Below, piece by piece: positions 21,241-32,180 of a DNA stretch of 64,000 bases; positions within the stretch are counted from its first letter, which is position 1, and each line of letters starts with the position of its first letter. Source of the stretch: Helicoverpa zea. Its lineage: Eukaryota; Arthropoda; Insecta; Lepidoptera; Noctuidae. The stretch is from NCBI RefSeq assembly GCF_022581195.2, contig NC_061462.1:806001-870000 (forward strand). The letters are read 5' to 3'. The position numbers and the translations under genes are program-made. The notes below the pieces were generated by a model. The model made no database searches. It was not told the origin of the DNA and saw only the letters and a list, made by a program, of their open reading frames with translations.

Positions 21241-22309
21241 TGTACCTACTTTAACAAGAAAAGCAATACACACATTACTACACAAACAAACAAAACCATT
21301 CGCTTGATATATTTGTACACCAGTCACACAATTTGTTACCCCCGATCACGATAGCGAAACACGATAAATTTCCAACGGTTATAAACTATTTACTTGTGGT
21401 CGGATATCAGTCAGTTCAATCTCCCTCGATTGCCGATCTACGAGATCAAATCTCCCACGGATATTCCGTTTAGACTCTTATCGAAACGTACGACGATTGC
21501 AAATGGGGAAATAACTTCGTGAAAATGAGGTTTTACTGTACGTACGCAAATAAGGCTCATTTTCATGCACAGTCCGATTAAGGAGAACAGTTGAAAAATG
21601 TCAGTTTACAAAAAAAGGTTAGCTAAAAATTTTCATGTTCAATTTTCAACGTCATATTATTGGTTCTTCTTCTTTCGTGTTGATGACATGCCATATAGTG
21701 AATCTACACTTTGTCAGGCCAATATGAATGAAACTTAGGCTTTTAAAGATTGAATAACAAACGTCAAGAAGTAGGTTACATGACAATTCTTGCGTCATAT
21801 AAAAATAAAAGGTTTTTATTAATTGTTCAATTACGTAACAAACTATCAATGAAATTGGCCCTACGTATTTTAGTTTCACCTGCGGCCCTAAGAATCTTCT
21901 TTTCATACTCAGAAAAAATATCGTGTAATTTTTTCTATGGCGTAGGTAATATGTCGTTATCTCTATACAATCTAAGCCGATGAAAACCTACCATACAAAC
22001 TCGAATTCATATATTTATTTGTAAGGATTTCTCTTGAAATGACTTCTGCGATGCGTGTTCCAAGTTTGATTCCCTGTAGGAGCAAATTTGTACGATCTAT
22101 AAATCTGAAGTTACAGATGCGCGGTGGACATGAAAGTTTTTTTCGTATTAAATGTATATTTCCCTAGAGTACCTACAATTTAAAGGTTTGTCTCTATTTA
22201 TACTGGTGATAGCGTCTCAAATAGGTGGTAAAGTGTTGACGAGAAAATATAACAGTAAAAGAAACATTTATTTATAAAAATGTTCCTTTTGCATAAAAAT
22301 CACCCTTTG
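21241..22309. other. Unassigned AT-rich DNA
   Basis: Only short chance ORFs on both strands; none has a recognisable domain. Confidence 0.45.
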
Positions 22310-22375
22310 GTCGTCATCATTTGCCTAGCTTTTTTCCAACTACGTTGGCGTCGGCTTCCAATCAAATCTACGGTT
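22310..22375 (+). repeat. GTCGGCTTCCAG-family 5' fragment
   Basis: GCCTAGCTTTTTTCCAACTA followed by CGTTGGCGTCGGCTTCCAAT matches the family's opening. Confidence 0.6.
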
Positions 22376-25300
22376 TATCGTGCTTTTAAAGCAACCGTCA
22401 AGCGTTGTTTAACTTGATCGATCGGTCCACACGGCTTTAACTTGGCCACGAGGTCTTTCAAAAATCGGTCAATAGTCGTCAGAAAAAAAATGGAAATACG
22501 ATTTGACATACCTACACGTAAATAAATGGACGAATATAAACCCTCCTTGCAAATGAGATAAAATCTGCACCTTCAATACTCCTTTCTCCACCCTTCAGTT
22601 CCCATGACACAGTGTATTTAATCTGTATTCGTACCTACATACCGTGATAGCACACCGTTACACAGGGTGTTCAAAGTGCCGAGTCACAATCGCGACGCGC
22701 ATAAGAAATGAACCGACTTCAAAACTGAAATGCTGAAATCGTACGCTTGAAATGGTATGAAATATTTTGGCAGTGGGTTAAACTTGTTTAGGAAATTATT
22801 GTTTTGTATTTAGTAGGTAGATAGGTCGTTTGATTGATGCCGTCGACAGTCGGTAAGTATTTCGTTTTGTGATTTGATTTGGTCATAATAATTTGGTTTT
22901 ATAACGTAAGTCGTTTGTAGTTTAGTGACCAATTCCTATTATTCAGTAATTGACTGAATACATAAAACTATAGCTATTTATGAGTAAAAGGGTCATTACA
23001 CGTTTGAGTCATATTGTCGTGTCGACGTACCTATTACACAGACGCTAAACGGAGGATTTAAATTATTCACAACAAATTAATCATGCAAACAAAACACTAA
23101 ACTAAAGCAATTTATAAAAGGAGATAAGGCCCAAAATATGTGAGAATAGGAACGTAATATCGTCTCGGATATTCACTTAGATTTTATATCTCACGCGCAG
23201 AGCACGAAATTGTAGTCGCACACACACAAACTTTTTATTTCGCCCGGCGTAAATAATCCCCCTGCGATCCTTTTACACAAAGACTACCTATATACAGGTG
23301 TATATACTACTAATATTATATAAAAGCTTTTGTCAGTTGTGTAAGAATGTTTGTTAATAGATTACAAAAGAAATCTTAAGCGAATCTGGGTAAAATTACG
23401 CAAAGAAATAGGTAATGATGGTCATAGGATCCGAACTTAATTTTGCACTTCTTCACACGTCTACTACTACTGTACGAATCTGTTATGATCTTCTTGTAGA
23501 AACAAATGAATAGAACTACATACTTTTTAACATTTCTTAACACTTTTTAAACACAGACGAAATCGAAGCAAGCTGCTAGTCGTCCCAAAACCTAGGTGTG
23601 AAATCTGATGTAACAGCAAGGGCGCGAAAGAACCGATGTTTTCGACAAAGGGGCGACACTATAACAAAAGCTTTGTGTGCCAGACGGCTGATCCGATATT
23701 TGGCACAAAGAGAACCGTTTAAAACGGGCGTATCAAGCAAAAATTCCAATTATTTACACTCTCAACCAAAGACTTCGAGCGACGATAATTCTGTTAGGGA
23801 GTTACGTGATTTATGCGATTTCAGACGATTATACATACACATATATATGTATGCATATGTACCTTTTAGCTATTGGAATTTTCCATTATGCGATTTTCAG
23901 TTAGAACCCGTACTCTGGATTTGTGATCGGATGAGCGCTCATACTACATAGGACTTCAATACAGTTAAAATGGTAGATGCATTTTCAGTCGAGATTTGCG
24001 TTTATGTTCGCTCTATAATACCTGGATCAAAATATTACCTGTTTGTTTGTTGATAGTGGATTTTTTCTATCTGTTGTTTCAATTTACACAAACATTGGGT
24101 TCAGCATTAAATTTAAATACATAGATGCCTTATTTTTTATAGAGAGCAAAAACTTTAGCATTATTTACAGTGTAGACACAATGATGGCAGTTGTTCTATT
24201 GCCGTCTATATATTAGAATGTTAATACACTGCTCCATTTACTTCGTCTGGACGTCGACTCCAGGCTCAATTAAGTTGGAAACGGCTTCTAGTCTCGTGGA
24301 AAGTTCTGGAGCCATGAAACCTCCCTTAACAATCAATTACCCTCGAAGCAAAAAGTGTTCCTAATTACATTCTATCTTAGTTTTGTTTAGCGTACAATGT
24401 GCTCAATAAGAGCCGATAAACTTGCTTGTATCGACGTATCTGGGATCAAATCAACGGTCACGAGTTTGAAGTACATTGCTGGTTATCTTCAAGAATTAAG
24501 AAAAGGCGTGCTTAATTCGTGGGTGTAAGCAGCAATGAAATGTGTTGATAGATTGAGCTTTATGTAGGTATATGTGTCTTGTTTAATTGTACCTACTTTG
24601 TAAAAATTATGAGGAATTAATTGATGGCCTATCCTTTAACGTAGGTATACATATAATATATGTAGAAGTTGTTCCTCATGGTTTCACTTCACCCACGTCC
24701 CGAGATAGGTTTCAGGCTCAAGATTATCTGTGTACCCATTTAAATCGATTTGGAGTTTGGCTTACGTATAAGGAGTATAGGTTCCATATGAATAGGCACG
24801 AACTGATTGCTAACAGACGGACACAAAAGATTAAAAACTCCTTACTGCCATACTTTGTATTGAAGGGAACTTTTGTACTGTATTCGGTACAATAAGAAAC
24901 TTCCCTTTTATTCCGCGCCTCATATAAGTATATAAGTATCTTGTCCCAGGCTAAATATGTATCTAGCTAAAGTCAAACATTCAACTTTAATGAGAAATTA
25001 GAAAAAGTTTCCGGTAGGATTCTGAATTTTACGTAAGTACTTAAGTCTTGTCAGTTTTACGTTATAAATGAGTTTTTATGTAAATCATGATATAATGTTT
25101 CTTACAAGTAGATAATAAAGCAAATGAAGGAAAAATACTCAGACCAACCGCGGCAAAAATTTGTAATCTCAAGAAGCTGCCTTTTGGCACGAGCAGTAAA
25201 CGAGGAAAATGTAAATTAAGGTAATTTTCTTAAGCCAATACATCGCTCAAGTACTTTCTGATTGATTGAGTGTTTACCATAAGCTCAATATTTGTTGTAA

Positions 25301-25499
25301 TCTTAGCAAAAACATTATATTTTTGTAGCAAAGGGCTGTGTAGATACTTTTTTGTACCCATTTTTTTTTGTATACTGGCCATTCGACCATTCGTCATAAA
25401 CCAAAACGGGATAATAAAGGCGACTCCCGCGACCAAAGCAATCAATTTCATTTACTAATAAAAACCGTAAATAAAAAAGAATAACTCATCTCGCAAACA
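22376..25499. other. Unassigned AT-rich DNA
   Basis: A GCTGCTAG-T at 23570-23577 may be a Helitron-like 3' end. A 117-codon ORF at 23598-23951 and a 102-codon ORF at 24587-24895 encode nothing I recognise and lack supporting context. A minus-strand ORF at 25230-25451 starts with a hydrophobic stretch (MKLIALVAGVAFIIPFWFM) resembling a signal peptide or membrane segment, but nothing else supports it as a gene. Confidence 0.4.
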
Positions 25500-25790
25500 T
25501 CAACGAAAAATTCCCGCGTAACGCAATAACCGTATATCACAATATTACACGAGCTGCGACGAAATACCCAGGGAATATCCGAACGTAGCTCGACGCGGGA
25601 AAAATACGTATAAAAAGCAATCACGCCGCTATCGCTGGTCGTAGATTGATTTCATTAGTTGCCTATATCGGAAGAGCTCCGTAGGTGGCTGAGTGCCTTT
25701 GAAGCCGCATGCTCGGAATATCTCGGCCTATTTAAAAATAAGAACGCGCGGGAATTTTGACGCTGTCAGACAGTTAGAACGTCACCTTAC
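25500..25790. other. GC-richer, low-repeat island
   Basis: Compared with both flanks this stretch is richer in CpG (ACGAGCTGCGACG, GCTCGACGCGGG, AACGCGCGGG) and matches no other repeat in the window. A TATAAAAAG word lies near 25610. It could be a conserved regulatory region or promoter of an unseen transcript; there is no adjacent coding exon to support a promoter call. Confidence 0.3.
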
Positions 25791-27224
25791 GTTCTGCATT
25801 TAGAATAAATAATGTTTTTTTTTCTAGTTTTTTATAAATGAAATGATTTCATTATTTCTGGTCACTTTCCTGTCAAATATTTTGTAAAATTGCTTTTTCT
25901 ACTTTTCAATTTTTTCTCTTTTACAAATATTTTGTGAAATTGCTTTTTCTACGATACAACTTCTTTAAGATGTAGGTATAAGTATTAGAATCAGAGAAAG
26001 TTCTTGTACGTGATTCCATTCTATTTTGAGCAAAACACAGCTTAGGTATAGAAATAACCTTTTGGATTCTATCAAGTTACTCGTATCGACAACCTATCAA
26101 CGGATTCAATCATACACAATACAATTTCATTCTAACTTTTTCAATTTTTATTTCATTTGACAAATATCTTGCATTGTATTTCAATGAATAACACAATGGG
26201 TGCGTAAATATCGCATTTTGGAATAGAAAGCTAGACTGGGAGACAGCTTTTCAATGTAAACGATTTATTTATGAATCGAATATACATAATATGTTCGAAT
26301 ATTTCCAAATCGATTGCCAGTATTCGAAAGGCGAAAGGTACACAGTCGGCAGCTAGCATTTAAAACGTACCTCTAAACAAACATATAATATAAGTTAAAG
26401 AACTTAATTTAAAATTGTTTAAGTATAAAAGTTTAATTATTGGAAATTGTTTAAAAGTGCCATAGTTTAGAAGTTTTCATTTAGCTTTCGTATTATTGTT
26501 TGTTTGTATAATAGTTCAGCGAAAGACAAAGAAAGTAATCAAACGATCGATGTACATAGTAGTATGGTAGTATCTGTAGATACGGTACGGTCTGCAAAAA
26601 AAGTCCTTATAACACACGTAATCCACTGCATTTACTATGATTTACTGTATTGCAAAAAATAATTATTGTAATTGAAGTGGATATGAGTAAATACATAATT
26701 GAAATGCATACCTTTACTGTACAAGATCCGCGTGAAAAACATAACCCTCTTGATAGTCGAGTAATATATTCGATTAAAAATACTGACTGTTGACTTTTGC
26801 TAACTTCTTCTAATGGTGAAGTAATTTATTAATCTTCTTATAAGAAAAAAAAATACAACTACTTACCTAAAGACACAACATACTTTAAAAAGTTACACCT
26901 TTCGGTCTCTAAATCAGCATTTATTTTGTGGTCAGTACTGAGCATATAATTCTGTATGTTTGTGTTAATTGAGAGCTCGTCGCGACCATTCCGAGGCTGT
27001 TGACACGAGCACCCGGGAACGCTTGTGTTGCTCAATTCCAGTTATTATGAAGGTAGGTGAACCATGTACCTTCATTGTGGACAAACCTTTAATTTGAAAC
27101 TGTTTGTTTTTAAAAAAAAACGCTAGTCCAATTATATTAGCGACAATTACCTATATGCTAAGTAAGTTAAGTTAAGGGCTTCGGACATAAATTTTCTCTA
27201 CTCCTACTTATTATCACCTTTTTA
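25791..27224. other. Unassigned AT-rich DNA
   Basis: Two similar lines (TTTTGTAAAATTGCTTTTTCTA near 25884 and 25933) form a short local duplication. A GC-richer patch with GAGCACCCGGGAACGC is at 26970-27045. No gene is seen. Confidence 0.4.
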
Positions 27225-27419
27225 AATATCATCAAAATCAGTCGAACAGCTTTAGCATGAAAATGTAACAAGCAACCCATAAAAATCGACTAATTTATAT
27301 AAATTTCAGATACCTACTTGGAGATAGTTTGAACCCCCACATAGAGACATGATACTTTTCATCCCTGTTATCGAATGACTTCCTTCATAAAACAAGTGAA
27401 ACCGCGGGCAACAGCCAGT
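27225..27419 (+). mobile_element. Helitron-like 3' portion, degenerate
   Basis: Ends AAACCGCGGGCAACAGCCAG, with CCAG in place of CTAG. Upstream is 'aaaatcagtcgaacagctttagcatgaaaatgtaacaa', typical of the region after the 5' block in these moth repeats. Confidence 0.5.
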
Positions 27420-27489
27420 CACAATACCTATTTATAAAGTCCGAGTATATGTGTCTATCTCCATTCATTTAATTATCTAATGATAATAA

Positions 27490-27562
27490 TAATGGTTTCC
27501 ACGGCCGATTTCGGCCACGGCGGCTGTTCTCATTTAAGGAGATCAGCCAGCTGCGCAGGACA
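27490..27562 (-). repeat. Tail fragment of the tRNA-derived SINE family (tentative)
   Basis: Contains GGTTTCCACGGCCGATTTCG, GCCACGGCGGCTGTTCTCAT and AGCCAGCTGCGCAGGACATA. From memory of moth genomes this stretch is normally continuous with the sequence at 30445-30735. The link to that SINE is recall, not something shown inside this window. Confidence 0.4.
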
Positions 27563-27564
27563 TA

Positions 27565-27730
27565 TCTATACATATAATAAATCTGTAGAAAAGTAATTTT
27601 TGTACATTGAAGAAATTGGCAAAAAAAATAGCCAGCATGTTAAAGGATAACTAACAGAACCCATTTCCATCATTTTTGTCATTTTTGTCTGTTTGTCTGT
27701 TTATCTGTTTGTTTGTTCGGGATTCACGTA
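27565..27730 (+). repeat. Helitron-like 5' portion (TCTATACATATAATAAATCT)
   Basis: Starts TC after an A, shares its first 22 bases and the TGTACATTGAA segment with the unit at 4456, then runs into TTTTTGTCTGTTTGTCTGTT-like low-complexity sequence. The 3' end was not located. Confidence 0.55.
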
Positions 27731-29470
27731 AAATCTACGAATTCAATGCAGACAATGCTTACATACAAAAATTCTACGTAACTTGGGGTATTACTTAGTT
27801 TTTGTTTCATCGAAATCGATTCACTCTATCAAAAGATATGATTAATTTTGTGAATTCAAGATGTAAAATATTACGACACGCAATCTGTTTGTCAAAACTG
27901 TACATTTGAATGTTGTACTTATATTAGTTGATCGGCCTATTATTAACCTTTACACAGAAAATCACACCTTCATAAGTATATTCGGAAGAAAAAAAAAATG
28001 AAAATTGTGTTTAGCCAAGGTTAAAGTAGCTCCATCTGTGGTAATCTGTGTTAAATAAAATACATAAAATTTGTCAAAGGAGCGAGGTGGTAAATGACAA
28101 TAAATTACCATACATTCTTTATAGAGGATTATTATTTCAACAGATGGAGTTGTGTATTTTCCGTAATTCACCATATTTTAACACGTAGTGTAATTTTTCG
28201 ATAGACATTTCAATAGTGTTTGTCAGTTTGCCGAGCCACATCAAAATCCAATTATAATTATTACCTTGATGAAAGGAAAATAATAGTTCTCAGCCAAATT
28301 TAAAACGGTGCCATCTAAATTATTTTTTGAATATTATGTCAAAAATGATGACTTTAGTATAACAATTAATTATCATTTAAAGTTACAGATGGAGTTTATA
28401 TCAGGATTTTTTCATAAACATAGTTTAGCTTATCTTCCACTAATGTGGTGGCCTTAAAACAAATTACTTTGAGTGAGTAGTATTAAGTAGACCTCCATTA
28501 TTTTTTCTGATGCAAAATATGTTAACTTAATCCTAGAAGAAAGGAGTATCTGTCTCTCGCAAGCGCTGCTAAGCGTGAGGTAGGTAGGTAATGTAGGATT
28601 CTGTAGCTTTAAGAACAAGCCCAGATACAAAGTGCAGATAAGAAATGGGAGCTTTCTCGATTTAATACCATACACACGTAAAATGCTTTATGCGTCTGAA
28701 AACGTACAAATTGCGCGTCGCATACCAGAGACATGCTTACTTTCAACTTCTGATCGCAAATACACTGGTCACGATTACGAACAGTCTCAGTAAGACCCGA
28801 GCCAAGTCTAAAAAAACACCTTTTATATAAAACTACGTTTGATGTCATTCAATCACAAAGACATAATTGTTCTCTGTTGCAAATCCTATCCACCTGTATC
28901 TTATCCTAATCCAGCATGCATTGCAGGTGTGCATTGCACAAAAACCAATGGTATCCTATTCGAGAAGTCAAAAGAGTCGACCTGCTAACGTCAGCTTCTG
29001 CGCTAAGCAAGTGTTCTTAATAGTACCATCAGAATTACATTCATCGTTGAATGAGGTGAATAAATTTTCAGAAACCACAATAACAGTAGGAGCCAAAGCA
29101 TATGATCGCTTCATAGAGCTCTGATTGGCCCCAGGTGACCAAGTCAGGTCTGATTTGTTCGTTCATCAGATCTTTGAAAGCGTTTCGGTGGATACTTACT
29201 GTCGTCCTGGGTGACACAAAATATGGTATATAAACGGCCTCCACAAGAGCGAAATTTTCCCGGTGTGCGGTAGTGACGCACAGTATACAACACTTATGTT
29301 CCTTTCGATTTGCTGGCTCCACCAAGAAATGACAAATTGCAAGTGTACATTTTGAAAATCTTGGCAAAACTGCAGGTTTCAAGTACCAAAACATGAAGTG
29401 GACTCTCACAGATACGTACATTTTGCCTATTCGTGAACTAATGCAAACATTTCGGTGGAGTCCCGGCTTA
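27731..29470. other. Unassigned, moderately repetitive
   Basis: The words CCATCTGTGG / CAGATGGAG recur near 28032, 28140 and 28388, suggesting a small decayed inverted element, but ends cannot be drawn. A minus-strand ORF extends over 29068-29541 and runs into the MITE at 29471; its Cys/His-containing middle (HKCCILCVTTAH) matches no family I know. Confidence 0.4.
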
Positions 29471-29825
29471 GGCCTCCCCCACATTAGGCGTGCGCGATCC
29501 TCGGGCGTGTGAGTAGCGCGGGCGTCGCGAGCACGCTGCATGAACGTCGCGTTTTGCTGCCCTGCGGCATTTACCTACAGCGCGCTCGCGGCGCGCACGC
29601 GCCGCTCTCCTTGACGTTTAACTGCTAAGGCGTTTAGCGGGCGGCGGGGATAGCAGGCGAAGGGGTAAGAACGCAACTCGAGCGCCGCGTGCTCGCCGCG
29701 AGCGCGTCGCTTGCACTCTTCACACATGCCGCAGGGCAGCAAAACGCGACGTTCATGCAGCGTGCTCGCGACGCCCGCGCTACTCACACGCCCGAGGATC
29801 GCGCACGCCTAATGTGGGGTCAGCC
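29471..29825. mobile_element. GC-rich PIF/Harbinger-type MITE with 99-bp inverted repeats (355 bp)
   Basis: The left arm starts GGCCTCCCCCACATTAGGCG; the right end, inverted, starts GGCTGACCCCACATTAGGCG. After three differences near the tip the arms pair perfectly for about 90 bp (to CCTGCGGCAT). TTA flanks both ends (29468-29470 and 29826-29828), the PIF/Harbinger target. The centre is also GC-rich, with AGCGCGCTCGCGGCGCGC. It is non-coding and strikingly CpG-rich against AT-rich surroundings. Superfamily is inferred from the target only. Confidence 0.85.
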
Positions 29826-29919
29826 TTACCATAGTGAGTAAGTGCACAGAAAATCCCCGTCATACAAGTGTTTCTCCCCAGTAGTGAAACTATCCTACCC
29901 TATGCGCCTGCTGATGATG

Positions 29920-30160
29920 ATGACTCATTTTATCATCCATCCAGCTATTCCCCAACTATGTTGGTGTTGGCTTCCAGTCACCGAATCTGTTTGAGTACCA
30001 ATATTTTGCTTGGAGCGACTACCTATCTACCTATCTTCAATCCAGTCAACTACACAAGCCGATATCCATGGTAAGACTGACAGACTTTCTGGCTTCTGAT
30101 TAGTCGCAGCAGCTGCAGAAAATGTACAAATGACAGCTTTGTCAGACTCAAAGCATATAG
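29920..30160 (+). repeat. GTCGGCTTCCAG-family repeat, diverged copy
   Basis: Follows the family order: CCCCAACTATGTTGGTGTTG, GCTTCCAGTCACCG, TTGAGTACCAATATTTTGCT, GGAGCGACTACCTATCT, CCATGGTAAGACTGACAGAC, TTCTGGCTTCTGATTAG, ending in the AATGACAGC motif. Confidence 0.7.
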
Positions 30161-30394
30161 ACATAGATTATAACTGTTTCCTGTGAAAATTACTTACGCA
30201 CCATACGTAATAATTTTCCAAATTGGCTGACTAGATCCAGAGATATTCACAACGTCACAAACTTTACTTCTTTTGTTTAGATAAATGGTCACATCCACAA
30301 CACAACCTTGATCAATGAATCTATGCGACTGCTAAGTGCTAATCCTAATTATACTGTCACGTGAAAGAATGCACCTGCGGGATAAGTAGTATTT
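30161..30394. other. Unassigned
   Basis: Nothing recognised. Confidence 0.4.
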
Positions 30395-30442
30395 TGACTA
30401 TTCTATATTGCCCACGCAGACGAAGTTGCGGGCAACAGCTAG
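30395..30442 (+). mobile_element. Helitron-like 3' terminus
   Basis: CCACGCAGACGAAGTTGCGG followed by GCAACAGCTAG and T matches the family 3' end, including the small GCGGGC stem region. The rest of the unit is not recognisable. Confidence 0.55.
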
Positions 30443-30444
30443 TC

Positions 30445-30735
30445 TATAATATGCACAAGCATTTGCGCAGACACAGGTGCACTCCTTATTCCTTCACTCT
30501 CATAACCCGATGGGACGGCAATCCGACACGACCGCAAAGAGATCAGGCGTAGGACCGACATTTGCGTGCTCTCCGATGCACGGGTGAATCAATCACCAAC
30601 TTCCAGACTACGGGCTGCTTTGTCAAAGTTTAAGAAAACCCACAAAGCGATTTCGGCCCGACCCGGGAATCGAACCCGAGACCTCGAGCACAGCAGCCGC
30701 GCTTGCGACCAGTAGACCAACGAGCCAGTCAAAGT
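30445..30735 (-). mobile_element. tRNA-derived SINE
   Basis: On the minus strand the head reads GGCTCGTTGGTCTACTGGTC, giving a good pol III A box (TGGTCTACTGG), followed about 40 bases later by a B box (GGTTCGATTCCCGGG). The tRNA-related head is followed by a tRNA-unrelated body down to about 30445 on the plus strand. It is not a tRNA gene: the flanks do not close an acceptor stem and the body continues as repeat sequence. It lies directly beside the Helitron-like 3' end at 30442. Confidence 0.82.
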
Positions 30736-31325
30736 TTAATTAAGTCTTTGACCGGCATTCAGTCGGCGGCCATCGATTCTATTACGTCTACAATGTTGTG
30801 TTCAAAGTGATAATTAGATTTTTATATAGAAAAAAAGAGTAAAGGGAAAAGGAAAAACGGGACACTATTACTAAGACATCGCTGTCTGTCTGTCCGTCCG
30901 TCCAGCCAGCTGTCAGTTGTTCTCATGAGCAAAGAACTGAAAAATAAATAGATTGTTTAGGGTACGCCAGTACAATAAATGTGTTGTTTTGGCTGTTTTA
31001 TAGATAAAGGGTAAGGAACATTTCGTATGCGAGTCTGACTAGCACTTGACTGGATCTTATATATAAGATTTATTTATGGTCAACTTCTGATATTACAAAA
31101 AAGTTAAGACCGATAAATGTGCTCAAAAGCCGGCCATTAATAATATGCTAATAATATGCTTGCTGTAAAAGCAAGTAACCACGCATTTTGTTGCCACGAC
31201 ACAAGTAAGCAAACACTATCATAAGATCAACTGAGCTTCTTCTCAGAAAATTCTCATTAAAAATCTCCCCACTTCATAACATGCCACGTGCCTCAAAACC
31301 GCTCAGCACCGCCTCAATTACATAA
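30736..31325. other. Unassigned AT-rich DNA
   Basis: Short GTCTGTCTGTCCGTCCGTCC microsatellite at 30884-30903. Otherwise nothing seen. Confidence 0.45.
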
Positions 31326-31520
31326 ATGTTGACTTTACGTTCCGTATCCGGCTGTCGAGTGTCTATTTACACTTACGGTGAGCGAATACGGCCATATTAT
31401 CCGGCACGCTTCAGGCTGCCGGATGAGACGACTACCGGTCGCTATTTACTCCCATCCGGCTTGCCCGGCCATTTTCCCTGCCGTTACGGTTACTGCTTGA
31501 ACGTCGAGAGATATTTTGTA
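31326..31520. other. GC-richer island with repeated CCGGAT/ATCCGG words
   Basis: ATCCGG or its inverse occurs four times in about 110 bp (near 31345, 31399, 31416 and 31452), along with GCCCGGCC and CTACCGGTCG. It overlaps a 93-codon ORF without any recognisable domain. No other copy is in the window. Possible conserved non-coding element; function unknown. Confidence 0.3.
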
Positions 31521-32074
31521 ATAGTTAGGGACTGTTCGTCAATGTTGATGGGCCTTTACTATATGAAATGGAACAGAATTAATCTTGTTCGTATTCTTAG
31601 GCATTAATTGGTTCAGCCACCATAATTTATTACTAATCTTATAAATGCCAAGTAACTCTATCTATATGCCACGGTTTCCCACCAGAAGTTCTATACCAAT
31701 TTACAAAATAAGAACACACTGAAACTACTGACTGATAGTCTGGATCCTGAGGAAGGATACAGTCTACTTTTTGAAATTGTCAAAAATATACAAAAAAAAA
31801 CTTATTAATTCTTATAAAAATAAAAATAAGTAACATCTTACTAGAGTTATGTAAGAACATCATTTATATAGTCCTAGGTATGAAGCAATTTATCCAGCAC
31901 ATTCTTGAGCCACGTTCAAAGTGATTGATCTCGGCAACTCAGTGAGTTTTTCCTAAGAAATTGTTTTCTGCTCACCGGTCAATCAATGTCGAAGTTAACT
32001 AAGTACCTACAAAGATTACGTCAAAATGATCTGCAGTCAAGTTTCTACTACAAGTCCAATATTAACAAGGATAA
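31521..32074. other. Unassigned, with a small Helitron-like 5' piece
   Basis: TTACTAATCTTATAAATGCC at 31630 followed by AGTAACTCTATCTATATGCC resembles the 5' end of a related moth repeat. Nothing else is recognised. Confidence 0.4.
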
Positions 32075-32180
32075 AGAGAATCATCATCATAAGCCTTTTT
32101 ATCGTCCCACTGCTGGGCACAGGCCTCCTCTCACACAGAGAAGGATTGAACATTAATCACCACGCTTGCTCTTGCTTGCT
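32075..32180 (+). repeat. Dispersed moth repeat fragment (CCCACTGCTGGGCACAGGCC)
   Basis: Contains GTCCCACTGCTGGGCACAGG, CCTCCTCTCACACAGAGAAG and CATTAATCACCACGCTTGCT, a block I recognise as widely dispersed in moth genomes. Ends are unclear. Confidence 0.6.

Noticed and set aside
25230..25451. 73-codon minus-strand ORF with a signal-peptide-like start
   Set aside because: Hydrophobic start alone is weak in AT-rich DNA; no domain or neighbouring exon supports it.
29068..29541. 157-codon minus-strand ORF with Cys/His pairs
   Set aside because: It runs into the arm of the MITE at 29471, matches no family I know, and has no supporting splice or promoter signals.
30650..30735. A tRNA gene on the minus strand
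   Set aside because: A and B boxes are good, but there is no closing acceptor stem and the sequence continues into a SINE body; it is a tRNA-derived SINE.
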